Below are positions 13,475 through 22,952 of a DNA stretch of 39,591 nucleotides, piece after piece. The notes below the pieces were generated by a model that was not told the origin of the DNA, made no database searches, and was given only the letters and a program-made list of their open reading frames with translations. Numbering within the stretch: position 1 is the first letter of the stretch; every line of letters begins with the position of its first letter. Position numbers and translations under genes: made by a program. Source of the stretch: Erysipelotrichaceae bacterium (GTDB lineage Bacteria; Bacillota_I; Bacilli_A; RFN20; CAG-826); contig JAAYSA010000030.1 of the NCBI GenBank assembly GCA_012518455.1, positions 1 through 39,591 of the forward strand, read 5' to 3'.

Positions 13475-14317
13475 ATGGCAATTAGAACATATAAACCAAC
13501 TACACCATCCCGCCGAAATATGACCAATGTTAAGTTTGATAAGCTTAGCAATAAAAAGCCTGAAAGAAACCTACTTGTTTCATTAAAGAAATCAGGCGGG
13601 CGCAATAATCAAGGCAAAATTACAACTCGTCACATCGGTGGCGGACACAAAAGACAATATCGCTTAGTAGACTTCAAAAGAAACAAAGACGATATCGTTG
13701 GAAAAGTAAGTGCTCTTGAATACGATCCAAATCGTAACGCAAATATCGCCCTTATTACTTATGTAGATGGCGAAAAGCGCTACATCTTAGCACCACAAAA
13801 ACTAAACGTTGGTGATCAAGTAATCTCAGGGGAAAATGTTGACATTAAAGTTGGTAACGCACTTCCTCTAGATAACATTCCTGTAGGTACCTTAATTCAT
13901 AATATTGAACTAAGACCTGGTAAAGGTGGCCAAATGTGCCGTGCAGCAGGAACAAGCGCTCAACTTCTAGCAAAAGAAGGAAAATATGTAACTCTTCGTC
14001 TTCAAAGCGGTGAAGTTCGTAAAGTCCTAGGAACTTGTAGAGCTACAATCGGCGAAGTAGGAAACGAAGACTACAATCTCATCAACTTAGGTAAAGCCGG
14101 AAAATCACGCTGGTTAGGCAAACGTCCAACCGTTCGAGGCTCGGTTATGAACCCAGTTGATCACCCACACGGTGGGGGTGAAGGTAAATCACCAATTGGA
14201 CATGATGCACCAAGAACACCATGGGGAAAACGCGCTCTTGGCGTAAAAACAAGAAACAAAAACAAACAATCGACGAAATTAATCGTTCGTCGGAGAAAAA
14301 ATAAGACAAGGAGGTAA
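13475..14317 (+). CDS. rplB: 50S ribosomal protein L2
   Basis: 23S rRNA binder needed for subunit joining and peptidyl transferase. It has 280 aa, the normal length. [17 protein letters not shown] start, and the conserved C-terminal [18 protein letters not shown] containing the essential His near residue 229. The AGGAGG of the next gene overlaps its last codons. Confidence 0.98.
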   Translation: MAIRTYKPTTPSRRNMTNVKFDKLSNKKPERNLLVSLKKSGGRNNQGKITTRHIGGGHKRQYRLVDFKRNKDDIVGKVSALEYDPNRNANIALITYVDGEKRYILAPQKLNVGDQVISGENVDIKVGNALPLDNIPVGTLIHNIELRPGKGGQMCRAAGTSAQLLAKEGKYVTLRLQSGEVRKVLGTCRATIGEVGNEDYNLINLGKAGKSRWLGKRPTVRGSVMNPVDHPHGGGEGKSPIGHDAPRTPWGKRALGVKTRNKNKQSTKLIVRRRKNKTRR

Positions 14318-14323
14318 CAAATT

Positions 14324-14620
14324 ATGGCACGTAGTATTAAAAAGGGTCCGTTTGCAGACGAACACTTACTTAAGAAAGTTGATGCTCTTAACAAAGCAAA
14401 TAAAAAAGAGATCATTAAGACATGGTCTCGTCGTTCCACAATTTTCCCCTCTTTTGTTGGACATACCTTCGCAGTCTATAACGGTAAAGAACATATTACT
14501 GTCTATGTAACCGAAGATATGGTCGGACACAAGTTAGGTGAATTTAGTCCGACACGATTATATAAAGGACATGCTGGCCACACTGCAGCAGATAAAGCTG
14601 CAAAGGCTAAGAAAGGATAA
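14324..14620 (+). CDS. rpsS: 30S ribosomal protein S19
   Basis: 30S head protein that contacts S13 and the A-site finger. It has 98 aa, beginning [18 protein letters not shown]; the block [23 protein letters not shown] and [16 protein letters not shown] are typical. Strong site AAGGAGGTAA, spacing 7. Confidence 0.98.
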   Translation: MARSIKKGPFADEHLLKKVDALNKANKKEIIKTWSRRSTIFPSFVGHTFAVYNGKEHITVYVTEDMVGHKLGEFSPTRLYKGHAGHTAADKAAKAKKG

Positions 14621-14625
14621 GGACT

Positions 14626-15033
14626 ATGGCAAGAATTAGTAAGAAAAAAACTGCTACTCCAAAAGAAGAAGTAGTTAAAAAAGAAAAACCAAAAGTTACT
14701 GAAGCTCGGGCCATCAGTCGTACCGTCCGTGTTACTCCAAGAAAAGCTCGTCTAGTTGCAAACCTAGTTCGAGGCAAAGATGTAAAAGACGCAGTCGGTA
14801 TCCTCTATAACGTAAATAAAGCTGCTAGCACCCCAATAAGAAAAACAATTCAAAGTGCAGCAGCCAATGCCGTTAATAACCATGAGCTAAACGAAGATAC
14901 TCTCTACATTAGCGACATTCAAATTAATGATTCAATCAAAATGAAACGCTATCGCCCCCGTGCAAAAGGTATGGCAGGTGGCATCATCAAACGGACGAGC
15001 ACCATCGTCGTGAAAGTAAAAGAAAGGGAATAG
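14626..15033 (+). CDS. rplV: 50S ribosomal protein L22 with basic N-terminal extension
   Basis: Binds 23S rRNA domains and forms part of the exit tunnel with L4. It has 135 aa against the usual ~110. The core starts near residue 28 (ARAISRTVRVTPRKARLVANL) after a Lys/Glu-rich leader (SKKKTATPKEEVVKKEKPK). The C-terminal tunnel hairpin KRYRPRAKGMAGGIIKRTS is intact. AAGGA site 5 bases after rpsS. Confidence 0.96.
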   Translation: MARISKKKTATPKEEVVKKEKPKVTEARAISRTVRVTPRKARLVANLVRGKDVKDAVGILYNVNKAASTPIRKTIQSAAANAVNNHELNEDTLYISDIQINDSIKMKRYRPRAKGMAGGIIKRTSTIVVKVKERE

Positions 15034-15039
15034 TAAGAT

Positions 15040-15705
15040 ATGGGACAAAAAGTTAATCCAAACGGACTAAGATTCGGTATCTACCGTAATTGGGAAAGCC
15101 GCTGGTTTCCAAAAAATAAAGACTATGCACCTTTCCTTAAAGAAGATGGCAAAATCCGTAAATATTTAGAAAAAGCGCTCAAAAACGACATGCTTTCACG
15201 CGTTGAAATTGAACGCACTAACTCCTTCGAAGGCAAAATTAAAGTTGAAATCTTTATTCATACTGCTAAACCAGGCAGTGTAATTGGCCAAGAAGGTAAA
15301 GACATTAAAGCAATTACCCAACAAGTAACCCGCATTGTTAAAAGCGGCGAAGCACGTGTTAATGTTGTTGAAGTTAAACGTCCTGATTTTGATGCTACTC
15401 TCGTCGCACAAGACATCGCAACAATGCTTGAAAATAGAGCAAGTTTCCGATCAGTCCAAAAAAGAGTTATCCAAAGAGTTCGCCGAAGTGGTGCTCAAGG
15501 AATTAAAACTCTTGTCAGCGGACGTCTAAATGGCGCAGAAATTGCTCGTAGTGAAGGATATAAAGATGGCATTATCCCGCTACACACTTTAAAAGCTGAC
15601 ATTGACTATGCAAGTGTCAGCGCCCATACAACGTATGGACGCCTTGGCGTTAAAGTGTGGATTTGTCGCGGTGAATTCCAAAAAGAAGATAGGAAAGGAG
15701 AATAA
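15040..15705 (+). CDS. rpsC: 30S ribosomal protein S3
   Basis: mRNA-entry protein of the 30S head. It has 221 aa; N-terminal [22 protein letters not shown] domain with [15 protein letters not shown] (GxxG loop G-Q-E-G) around residues 86-100, and the C-terminal domain [23 protein letters not shown]. Weak AGGGAA site, close to rplV. Confidence 0.98.
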   Translation: MGQKVNPNGLRFGIYRNWESRWFPKNKDYAPFLKEDGKIRKYLEKALKNDMLSRVEIERTNSFEGKIKVEIFIHTAKPGSVIGQEGKDIKAITQQVTRIVKSGEARVNVVEVKRPDFDATLVAQDIATMLENRASFRSVQKRVIQRVRRSGAQGIKTLVSGRLNGAEIARSEGYKDGIIPLHTLKADIDYASVSAHTTYGRLGVKVWICRGEFQKEDRKGE

Positions 15706-15707
15706 CG

Positions 15708-16127
15708 ATGTTACAACCAGTACGTACAAAATATCGTCGACCCCATCGCTTAAGTCATGAAGGTACAGCTTTCCGTGGAAATAAAGTTTCCTTTGGAGAA
15801 TTTGGTCTTCAAGCAATGGAAGGCGCCTATATTACGAACAGGCAAATTGAAGCAGCTCGTATTGTCTTAGCTAGCTATACACGTAGAGTTGGTAAAATTT
15901 GGATTCGTATATTCCCACACCTTTCTAAAACCAAGAAACCATTAGAAGTTCGGATGGGTAGTGGTAAAGGGGCACCAGATAGCTGGGTCGCCGTTGTTAA
16001 AAAGAACCGCGTGATATTTGAAATCGCCGGTGTTAATGAAAGCGTTGCAAGAGAAGCACTTCGTCTTGCAGGCTATAAATTACCGATTAAAACTCGAGTA
16101 ATTAGTAAAAGTGATAAGGAGGAATAA
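15708..16127 (+). CDS. rplP: 50S ribosomal protein L16
   Basis: Late-assembly 50S protein near the A site. It has 139 aa with [19 protein letters not shown], the loop around residue 80 [15 protein letters not shown], and [27 protein letters not shown] site overlaps the rpsC end. Confidence 0.98.
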   Translation: MLQPVRTKYRRPHRLSHEGTAFRGNKVSFGEFGLQAMEGAYITNRQIEAARIVLASYTRRVGKIWIRIFPHLSKTKKPLEVRMGSGKGAPDSWVAVVKKNRVIFEIAGVNESVAREALRLAGYKLPIKTRVISKSDKEE

Positions 16128-16130
16128 ACA

Positions 16131-16328
16131 ATGAAAATTAGTGAAATTCGCACATTAAGTAATACTGAACTTAATGAAAAAGTTTATAACCTCAAGGAAG
16201 AACTCTTCCATTTACGAAGAAAACAAGCCGTTGGACAACTTGAAAACGGCACCGACATTCGGCGCGTAAGAAAAGATATCGCTCGCGTATATACTGTTAT
16301 TCGCGAACGCGAACAAGGAATTAAATAA
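16131..16328 (+). CDS. rpmC: 50S ribosomal protein L29
   Basis: Small helical protein at the tunnel exit beside L23. It has 65 aa, two helices: [20 protein letters not shown] and the basic [26 protein letters not shown] site, 3 bases after rplP. Confidence 0.96.
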   Translation: MKISEIRTLSNTELNEKVYNLKEELFHLRRKQAVGQLENGTDIRRVRKDIARVYTVIREREQGIK

Positions 16329-16339
16329 AGGAGACGATT

Positions 16340-16747
16340 ATGGAATTAGAAAGAAAACAAAGACAAGTCCTTGACGGCGTTGTCATCTCAGATAAAAACA
16401 ATAAAACAATTACTGTTTTAGTTGAAACTCATAAACGTCATAAATACGGTAAAAGAGTTAAATACCGTAAAAAATATTACGCGCATGATGAAAACAATGA
16501 AGCAAAAGAAGGCGATACAGTTCGCATTATGGCAACTCGTCCTCTTAGTGCTCTTAAGCGCTGGCGCTTAGTTAAAGTGCTCTCACTTGCTGAAGTTTCA
16601 ATTGAAGAATATCAAGAAGCTCTAGCACAAGAAGAAATTCTTGAAGAAATTGAAGAAGCAACCAAAGAAGTCCCAGCCGACAAACGGGAAGAAGTAGTAG
16701 TTGAAGAAACTAAAGAAGAACACGTAACGGAGGAACAAGATGCTTAG
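16340..16747 (+). CDS. rpsQ: 30S ribosomal protein S17 with acidic C-terminal extension
   Basis: 16S rRNA binder of the 30S body. It has 135 aa against the usual ~85. The core ([20 protein letters not shown] to [14 protein letters not shown], residues 5-80) is followed by about 54 residues rich in Glu ([19 protein letters not shown]), probably a helical acidic tail. The gene end overlaps the rplN start by 8 bases and carries its GGAGG site. Confidence 0.95.
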   Translation: MELERKQRQVLDGVVISDKNNKTITVLVETHKRHKYGKRVKYRKKYYAHDENNEAKEGDTVRIMATRPLSALKRWRLVKVLSLAEVSIEEYQEALAQEEILEEIEEATKEVPADKREEVVVEETKEEHVTEEQDA

Positions 16748-17114
16748 TGTTGAAACAAAAGTAACGATTGCTGATAACTCCGGTGGCAAATACGGAAAAA
16801 TTATCCGTCTTTACGGTGGATCAGTAAGACGTAATAGCAACATTGGCGATATTGTTCTTCTATCAATCAAACAAGCATTGCCAAATAGCAAAGTCAAAAA
16901 AGGTGACATGGTAAAAGGCATCGTAGTAAGAACTAAAAAAGGTATCTTACGCAAAGATGGCTCCAAAATCTCCTTTGATGATAATGCAGTCGTTTTATTA
17001 AATAACGACGGCAATATGATAGGGACACGGGTCTTTGGCCCAGTCGCCCGTGAACTACGAGAAAAAGGCGAAGGTGCAATGAGAATAATCTCACTTGCTC
17101 CTGAAGTCTTATAG
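16740..17114 (+). CDS. rplN: 50S ribosomal protein L14
   Basis: Subunit-interface protein. It has 124 aa with [38 protein letters not shown], and the family signature [14 protein letters not shown]. Its start lies inside the last codons of rpsQ (8-base overlap). Confidence 0.98.
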   Translation: MLSVETKVTIADNSGGKYGKIIRLYGGSVRRNSNIGDIVLLSIKQALPNSKVKKGDMVKGIVVRTKKGILRKDGSKISFDDNAVVLLNNDGNMIGTRVFGPVARELREKGEGAMRIISLAPEVL

Positions 17115-17125
17115 GAGGATTCGTT

Positions 17126-17434
17126 ATGTTAATTAAAAAAGGTGATAAAGTCGTTGTTATTACTGGTCGCGACAAAGGAAAAGAAGGAATTGTTCAAAAA
17201 GCATATCCTCGTCTTGAAAAAGTTGTCGTTGAAGGTATTAATATTCGTAAAAAACATCGCAAGCCAACACAACAAAATCCTGAAGGATCAATCGTAGAAA
17301 TGTATGCGCCAATTCATGTAAGTAATGTCGCACTCATTGATCCAAAAACAAAAAAACCAACTCGTGTTGGTATCAAAATAGTAAAAGGTAAAAAAGTTCG
17401 CGTTGCTAAAAAAAGCGGCGAAGTAATTAAATAG
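17126..17434 (+). CDS. rplX: 50S ribosomal protein L24
   Basis: Assembly-initiator protein with a KOW fold ([20 protein letters not shown]). It has 102 aa, normal length. AGGAGG site 12 bases upstream in the short gap after rplN. Confidence 0.97.
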   Translation: MLIKKGDKVVVITGRDKGKEGIVQKAYPRLEKVVVEGINIRKKHRKPTQQNPEGSIVEMYAPIHVSNVALIDPKTKKPTRVGIKIVKGKKVRVAKKSGEVIK

Positions 17435-17442
17435 GAGGCACT

Positions 17443-18309
17443 ATGGAAGAAAAAGACAAAAAAGTTGCAACCGATTCCAAGCGGGATGAACAAGGTCGTT
17501 TTGTAAAAACAGTGGCTCCAAAAAAAGAAACTGCTAAAAACGAACCAAAAACCAAAGAACCTGCAAAAAAAGCAGAAACCACTACAAAAGCGGCTCCAAA
17601 AAAGAAAACCGCTAAAAAAGAAGAGGTTAAAAAAGAAGTAAAAACTTCTAAAGAACCAGCTAAAAAGCAAGAAGAAAAAGTAGTAAAAGAAGCTCCTGTT
17701 AAAGAAGTTGAAACTACTCCTAAAAAAGAAGTTAAAAAAGCTTCTGATGGACATAAAGAACCAAAAGTTCTTAACCGCGTTGAAAAACGTTATAAAGAAG
17801 AAATTGTACCTGAGTTAATTAAACAATTTAATTACACCTCAGTTATGCAAGTTCCTAAACTTCATAAAATTGTTCTCAATATGGGTGTAGGAGATGCGCT
17901 TCAAAACGCTAAAAACCTAGATGACGCTGTTAAAGAGCTTGCGCTAATCGCTGGCCAACAACCAGTCGTCACTAAAGCAAAAAAGAGTATTGCTAACTAT
18001 AAATTACGTGCCGGTCAAAAGATTGGCTGTAAAGTTACTCTCCGTGGACTTAAGATGTATGACTTCTTCGATAAGTTAATTACTATCGCACTCCCACGTG
18101 TACGTGATTTCCGTGGAGTTAGTAAAAACTCATTTGACGGCAAAGGAAACTATTCCTTAGGCGTCAAAGAACAATTAATCTTCCCAGAAATTGACTTTGA
18201 TTCAATTGGTAAGATTCGCGGAATGGACATCGTAATTGTTACAACCGCACATACAGATGAGGAAGCATTCGCCCTTCTAAAGGCACTTGGAATGCCCTTT
18301 AAACGCTAA
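17443..18309 (+). CDS. rplE: 50S ribosomal protein L5 with 110-residue Lys/Glu/Ala-rich N-terminal extension
   Basis: Binds 5S rRNA and links the central protuberance to the 30S head. It has 288 aa against the usual ~180. The conserved core begins near residue 111 ([38 protein letters not shown]). Before it lies a low-complexity, highly charged segment with repeated K-K, A-K-K and E-V motifs resembling histone H1-like or ribosomal tails. The start ATG has a good TAGGAGG site and nothing resembling a start with a site occurs at the core, so the extension is probably translated. Its role is unknown. Confidence 0.95.
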   Translation: MEEKDKKVATDSKRDEQGRFVKTVAPKKETAKNEPKTKEPAKKAETTTKAAPKKKTAKKEEVKKEVKTSKEPAKKQEEKVVKEAPVKEVETTPKKEVKKASDGHKEPKVLNRVEKRYKEEIVPELIKQFNYTSVMQVPKLHKIVLNMGVGDALQNAKNLDDAVKELALIAGQQPVVTKAKKSIANYKLRAGQKIGCKVTLRGLKMYDFFDKLITIALPRVRDFRGVSKNSFDGKGNYSLGVKEQLIFPEIDFDSIGKIRGMDIVIVTTAHTDEEAFALLKALGMPFKR

Positions 18310-18321
18310 GGAGGTAAACAA

Positions 18322-18507
18322 ATGGCAAAAACGAGTAAACGGGTTTCACAAAGACGCCCTAAAAAATTCAAAGTAAGAGAATATTCTCGCTGTGCACGTT
18401 GTGGACGTCCTCATAGCGTGTATAAAAAATTTGGAGTCTGCCGGATTTGTCTACGCGAACTCGCGTATGAAGGTAAAATCCCTGGCATGAAAAAATCAAG
18501 TTGGTAG
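18322..18507 (+). CDS. rpsZ: 30S ribosomal protein S14 type Z (zinc-binding)
   Basis: Short S14 (61 aa) of the zinc-ribbon type with [20 protein letters not shown] (C-x2-C, C-x2-C). The C-terminus [11 protein letters not shown] is canonical. TAAGGAGGTAA site overlaps the rplE stop. Confidence 0.97.
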   Translation: MAKTSKRVSQRRPKKFKVREYSRCARCGRPHSVYKKFGVCRICLRELAYEGKIPGMKKSSW

Positions 18508-18520
18508 GAGGTAAAGCAAC

Positions 18521-18916
18521 ATGAGTATGACTGATCCAATTGCAGATATGCTAACAAGAATTCGCAATGCAAATGCGATGCGTTACGATACGGTTGCGAT
18601 GCCGAGTAACCGCATGAAAACCCAAATCGCAAAGATTCTTAAAGAAGAAGGATTCATTATTGACTACGCCGTAAGTGGTGATGTTAAGAAAACTTTAACA
18701 ATTAATTTAAAATATGGCGATAAAGGTGAACGCGTAATTTCTGGTCTTAAGAAAATTTCTAAACCAGGACTTCGTGTCAACACTTCCCACAAATCACTTC
18801 CCCGTGTGCTTCGTGGATTAGGTATCGCTATTATTTCCACCTCACAAGGTGTAATGACTGATAAGAAAGCCCGAGCCTTAGGCATCGGAGGCGAAGTAAT
18901 CGCCTACGTTTGGTAA
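18521..18916 (+). CDS. rpsH: 30S ribosomal protein S8
   Basis: 16S rRNA central-domain binder and, in other bacteria, translational repressor of the spc operon. It has 131 aa with [16 protein letters not shown], the RNA-binding C-terminal [14 protein letters not shown] and GGEVIAYVW end. AGGAGGTAA site. Confidence 0.98.
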   Translation: MSMTDPIADMLTRIRNANAMRYDTVAMPSNRMKTQIAKILKEEGFIIDYAVSGDVKKTLTINLKYGDKGERVISGLKKISKPGLRVNTSHKSLPRVLRGLGIAIISTSQGVMTDKKARALGIGGEVIAYVW

Positions 18917-18921
18917 GTCCT

Positions 18922-19470
18922 ATGAGTAGAGTTGGATTAAAAGTTATTAATATTCCAAGTGGTGTTACACTAAAAGTAGAAAACTCCACAATGACAATTA
19001 CGGGGCCAAAAGGTACGTTAAATGTGCATATTCCAGACGTAATTTCGCTTGATTCAAGCGTTGAAGGAAAACTAAGCCTTAAACGTGCTAACGATGAAAA
19101 GCAAAGCAAACAACTTCATGGAACAACTAGATCACTTATTAACGATGCAATCATCGGTGTAAGTGAGGGATTTACCAAAACGCTTGAAATTGTTGGTATT
19201 GGATACCGTGCAACTCAAAATGGTGCAAATGTTGTTTTAGAAGTTGGTTATTCACACAAAATCGAAATCGCACCAAGTCCAGGTTCAAAAATTAATGTTG
19301 TTAACCCGACTAAAATTGAAGTAGTTGGTTTTGACAAACAAGCAGTTGGTCAAACAGCAGCAAATATTCGTGCTGTCCGTAAACCTGAACCCTATCTTGG
19401 TAAAGGTATCAAATATAGTGACGAACGCATCATCCGTAAAGAGGGTAAACGTGCGGGTGTCGGAAAGTAA
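18922..19470 (+). CDS. rplF: 50S ribosomal protein L6
   Basis: Binds the sarcin-ricin region and helps EF-G. The track begins at TTG 18910, overlapping the rpsH stop; I choose ATG 18922 because the protein then starts MSRVGLK as in the family (182 aa). Only GGTAAG precedes it, so translation is probably coupled to rpsH, 5 bases upstream. Core signatures TITGPKGTL and RKPEPYLGKGIKYSDE are present. Confidence 0.96.
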   Translation: MSRVGLKVINIPSGVTLKVENSTMTITGPKGTLNVHIPDVISLDSSVEGKLSLKRANDEKQSKQLHGTTRSLINDAIIGVSEGFTKTLEIVGIGYRATQNGANVVLEVGYSHKIEIAPSPGSKINVVNPTKIEVVGFDKQAVGQTAANIRAVRKPEPYLGKGIKYSDERIIRKEGKRAGVGK

Positions 19471-19484
19471 GAGGACAATAAATT

Positions 19485-19841
19485 ATGATTAAACAAAATA
19501 AACGTGATGTAGTTCGTAAACGTCGACACCTTCGTGTTCGTTCAAAAATTAGCGGAACGCCTGAAAGGCCACGCCTTGCAATTTTCCGTTCAAATAAGCA
19601 TATTAGCTGTCAAATCATTGATGATGTTGTAGGTCATACCCTTGTTTCAACCGGTAGTCTTAACCTTGGTTTAGAACATGGTGGTAACATTGAAGCCGCA
19701 AAAGTCGTCGGTGAACAAATTGCTAAACTAGCACTTAGTAAAGGTATTAAAAATGTTGTTTTTGATCGCGGTGGTTTCTTATACCATGGTCGCGTCAAGG
19801 CACTTGCAGAAGCCGCTCGCGAAGCCGGCTTGGAATTTTAG
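19485..19841 (+). CDS. rplR: 50S ribosomal protein L18
   Basis: 5S rRNA binder. It has 118 aa with basic N-terminus, [18 protein letters not shown] and [30 protein letters not shown] site. Followed by rpsE after 9 bases. Confidence 0.97.
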   Translation: MIKQNKRDVVRKRRHLRVRSKISGTPERPRLAIFRSNKHISCQIIDDVVGHTLVSTGSLNLGLEHGGNIEAAKVVGEQIAKLALSKGIKNVVFDRGGFLYHGRVKALAEAAREAGLEF

Positions 19842-19850
19842 GAGGAATGT

Positions 19851-20510
19851 ATGGATAAGAAACTTAATGATCAAACCGTAGAAGAAATCGTTGAAGAAGA
19901 AACTGAAACAGAAGAAACTACTGTTACTGAAAAAGAAGAACGTCCTCGTCGCACTAGACAAGATGGTGCCACTCGTTCCCCAAGAGGTGGACGTCGTCCA
20001 ACAAGAGGACGTCGCACTGCTCCTAAAGCAAAAGAATACGAAGAACGCGTTGTTTATATTAACCGTGTTTCAAAAACTACTAAAGGTGGTCGTAGACTTC
20101 GCTTCTCAGCCGTTACTGTCGTTGGCGATGGTAAAGGAAAATATGGCTTTGCTAGTGCTAAAGCCGCTGAAGTACCAGATGCAATCAAAAAGTCTTTAGA
20201 CAAAGCTAAAAAAGATACTCGTATGGTCAATATCGTTGGTGATGATACGATTGCTCACGAAATCTATGGTCGCTTTGGTGCTTGTAAAGTATTCTTAAAA
20301 CCAGCTCCTGCTGGTACAGGAATTATTGCCGGCGGTCCTGTCCGTGCAATTCTTGAACTCGCTGGAATTAAAAACGTATATTCAAAAGTTTATGGCAGTA
20401 GAACTGCTCTAAACGTCCTACGAGCAACCGATAATGGGCTACAAGGACTAAAGAGCCGTGAAGAAGTTATTCGCCTAAGAAAAACTGTAGATACGAAGGA
20501 GGAAAAATAA
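19851..20510 (+). CDS. rpsE: 30S ribosomal protein S5 with charged N-terminal extension
   Basis: 30S decoding-fidelity protein near the mRNA entry. It has 219 aa against the usual ~165. The core starts about residue 62 ([59 protein letters not shown]). The added N-terminus is first acidic ([14 protein letters not shown]), then Arg/Gly-rich ([17 protein letters not shown]). Its stop shares one base with the rplO start, leaving no room for rpmD, which usually sits here. Confidence 0.95.
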   Translation: MDKKLNDQTVEEIVEEETETEETTVTEKEERPRRTRQDGATRSPRGGRRPTRGRRTAPKAKEYEERVVYINRVSKTTKGGRRLRFSAVTVVGDGKGKYGFASAKAAEVPDAIKKSLDKAKKDTRMVNIVGDDTIAHEIYGRFGACKVFLKPAPAGTGIIAGGPVRAILELAGIKNVYSKVYGSRTALNVLRATDNGLQGLKSREEVIRLRKTVDTKEEK

Positions 20511-20950
20511 TGAAATTACATGAATTAAAATACTCCGAAGGTGCAAGAACAAAGAAAAAACGCGTTGGTCGCGGTATGAGTTCTGGTTTTGGAAAAACTA
20601 GTTGCCGAGGTCAAAAAGGTCAAAAGTCACGTTCAAGTGGCGGTGTCCGTCTTGGATTTGAAGGCGGTCAAATGCCCTTATATCGTAGAATTCCAAAAAG
20701 AGGCTTTAAAAACGTTAATCGTGCTCAATTTGCAGTAGTAAATGTCGAAGATCTTAACGTTTTTAGTGAAGGAACTGTTGTTACTCCAACCTTACTTGTT
20801 GAAAAAGGTTTAGTAAAAAAGGAATTTAACGGTGTAAAAATCCTAGGAAATGGTAAACTTAACATTAAGTTAACTGTTCAAGCTCATCGCTTCAGTAAAG
20901 CTGCAAAGCAAGCGATTGAAGAAGTGGGTGGAAAAGCCGAGGTCATCTAA
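20510..20950 (+). CDS. rplO: 50S ribosomal protein L15
   Basis: Late-assembly 50S protein. It has 146 aa with [52 protein letters not shown] and a C-terminal L18e-like fold ([19 protein letters not shown]). GGAGG site in the rpsE end. It shares one base with both rpsE and secY. Confidence 0.97.
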   Translation: MKLHELKYSEGARTKKKRVGRGMSSGFGKTSCRGQKGQKSRSSGGVRLGFEGGQMPLYRRIPKRGFKNVNRAQFAVVNVEDLNVFSEGTVVTPTLLVEKGLVKKEFNGVKILGNGKLNIKLTVQAHRFSKAAKQAIEEVGGKAEVI

Positions 20951-22293
20951 TGAAAAAAATCGCAGGCATCTTTAAAAACAGAGAAATCGTTGATCGTATA
21001 TTCTTTACGATTATGATTTTATTCATCTTTCGTCTTGGGGCTGCGATTAAAGTGCCCGGTGTTACCGTTCAAGATCTATCATTTCAAACTAACGACGCCT
21101 TTGGGTTAATGAACCTTTTAGGTGGCGGTACCCTACAGAGCTTTTCTGTCTTTGCTTTAGGGGTTTCACCTTACATTACGGCATCAATTATTGTTCAACT
21201 TCTTTCAATGGATGTTCTTCCAGCATTTAGCGAACTAAGTAAACAAGGACAATATGGCCGTAAGAAGATGGAAATGGCTACTCGATATTTAACTCTTATG
21301 CTTGGCGCAGTTCAAGCGTACGGAGTTATTAAAACAATGGAAAATCAAGCCTTTATTACGCTTAAAGACACCTCATTTTTGACATATGCATATATTATTA
21401 CGGTCCTTCTTGCAGGTAGCATGCTAACGATGTGGCTTGGTGACCAAATCTCTCAAAAAGGAATTGGTAACGGTATCTCAATGATTATTTTTGCTGGTAT
21501 CGTTTCTAGTTTACCCCTTCAAATTACGCGTGCCTATCAAACTTGGCTCGCAGATAAAGTTGGACAAGGAAGTAGTCAAATCCTTATTGGAGTTCTCCAA
21601 TTTGGGGTGTATTTACTTAGCTTTATTCTAATTATTGGCTTTATTACCTTTATTGAATCTAGTAAACGAAAGATTCCAGTTCAACATGCTGGTAAGGGCG
21701 GACAAACTCGTAAGATGGCTCAAGCTAGTTTCTTACCAATTAAGATTAACTCAGCGGGAGTTATTCCTGTCATCTTTGCTTCTTCAATTATGATGGCTCC
21801 TTCAATTATTGCCTCATTTATTACTGGAGCAAATCTAGATGCTGAATGGCTAAACATCTTCAATAGTAGTGCTCTTACTAAAATGCCTGGTATTAATGGA
21901 ACAGAATGGTCAATGCCTTGGGGTTTAATGATCTATATTGGTCTAACAGTTATGTTTTGTTTCTTTTATGCCAAACTTCAAATTAACCCAGAACAACTTG
22001 CAGAAAACTTCCAAAAAAATGGTAGTTATATTCCCGGTGTTCGACCAGGAAATGAAACTGCTCGCTATGTAAGTAAAGTACTTAACCGTATTACCGTTAT
22101 CGGGGCATCTGCTCTTGCCTTTATTGCAGCACTCCCTCTAGTACTCGTCTTACTTAAAGTTGTTCCTGACCAATCACTAGCACTTGGTGGAACAGGCTTA
22201 ATCATTGTTGTTGGTGTAGCAATTGAACTTAATACCCAAATTGATGGACTTCTAGCAGGAAAAAGCTTCGAAGAAGTTCAAAGAGGAGAATAA
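20950..22293 (+). CDS. secY: Protein translocase channel subunit SecY
   Basis: Central pore of the SecYEG translocon. It has 447 aa with about ten membrane segments. The plug/TM2 region (AFGLMNLLGGGTLQSFSVFALGVSPYITA), the cytosolic loop with QEG-like KRKIPVQ and the conserved GVRPGNETARYV near residue 357 are visible. It overlaps rplO by one base. SecE is encoded elsewhere in the window before nusG. Confidence 0.98.
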   Translation: MKKIAGIFKNREIVDRIFFTIMILFIFRLGAAIKVPGVTVQDLSFQTNDAFGLMNLLGGGTLQSFSVFALGVSPYITASIIVQLLSMDVLPAFSELSKQGQYGRKKMEMATRYLTLMLGAVQAYGVIKTMENQAFITLKDTSFLTYAYIITVLLAGSMLTMWLGDQISQKGIGNGISMIIFAGIVSSLPLQITRAYQTWLADKVGQGSSQILIGVLQFGVYLLSFILIIGFITFIESSKRKIPVQHAGKGGQTRKMAQASFLPIKINSAGVIPVIFASSIMMAPSIIASFITGANLDAEWLNIFNSSALTKMPGINGTEWSMPWGLMIYIGLTVMFCFFYAKLQINPEQLAENFQKNGSYIPGVRPGNETARYVSKVLNRITVIGASALAFIAALPLVLVLLKVVPDQSLALGGTGLIIVVGVAIELNTQIDGLLAGKSFEEVQRGE

Positions 22294-22298
22294 TAGTA

Positions 22299-22952
22299 AT
22301 GGTAAATATCATTCTATTAGGCCCTCCTGGTGCAGGTAAAGGCACCCAGGCTAAAAGAATATCTTCGCTTTATAATATCCCCCATATTTCTACTGGTGAT
22401 ATGTTTCGCGAAGCAATAAAGAAAGGGACAGAACTTGGCAAAACTGCTGCTAAATTCATAAATGAAGGTCATTTAGTCCCCGATGAACTTACAATTGCAA
22501 TCGTTAAAGAACGTTTAAATAAAGATGATTGTAAAAACGGCTATCTTCTTGATGGCTTCCCCCGCACGCTTCCGCAAGCAGAAGCGCTTGACGCTCTTAC
22601 GCTTGAGCTTGCTCGTCCGCTTACGCACGTGATTAATATCACATGTGGCACGCAGGAGCTCGTACGCAGGATCACAGGCAGGCGCGTATGTAGAAAATGC
22701 GGAGCCCCCTATCACATTGACACACTAAAACCAAAAGTTACTGGTATTTGTGATTTATGTGGCGGGGAACTATATCAACGCGCTGATGATACAAAAGAAG
22801 CGCTTTTAGTCCGGCTTGATCACTACTATAAAGAAACTAAGCCGCTAGAAGATTACTACAAAGCTAAAAAACTTCTTGTTGAAGTTGATGGCGAACTAGG
22901 CCTAGAAGGAACACTTAAGGCAATTAAAAAAGTTTTAGGAGCTACTAAATAA
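22299..22952 (+). CDS. adk: Adenylate kinase, zinc-lid type
   Basis: Interconverts ATP+AMP and 2 ADP. It has 217 aa: P-loop GPPGAGKGT (8-16), AMP-binding STGDMFRE, DGFPRT, and a Cys4 zinc lid (about C131, C134, C151, C154: CRKCG and CDLCGG) typical of Gram-positives. Codons about 85-131 lie in a GC-rich patch (about 59 percent GC by hand count) unlike the rest of the gene. It ends sharing one base with map. Confidence 0.98.
   Translation: MVNIILLGPPGAGKGTQAKRISSLYNIPHISTGDMFREAIKKGTELGKTAAKFINEGHLVPDELTIAIVKERLNKDDCKNGYLLDGFPRTLPQAEALDALTLELARPLTHVINITCGTQELVRRITGRRVCRKCGAPYHIDTLKPKVTGICDLCGGELYQRADDTKEALLVRLDHYYKETKPLEDYYKAKKLLVEVDGELGLEGTLKAIKKVLGATK

Noticed and set aside
17314-17754. Minus-strand ORF of 146 aa, extremely rich in Phe, opposite the L5 extension
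   Set aside because: It is the reverse reading of Lys AAA/AAG codons (TTT/CTT), so low complexity and certainly a shadow.
19891-20199. Plus-strand ORF of 102 aa inside rpsE
   Set aside because: Alternative frame of the repetitive S5 extension, starts inside the gene without a ribosome binding site.
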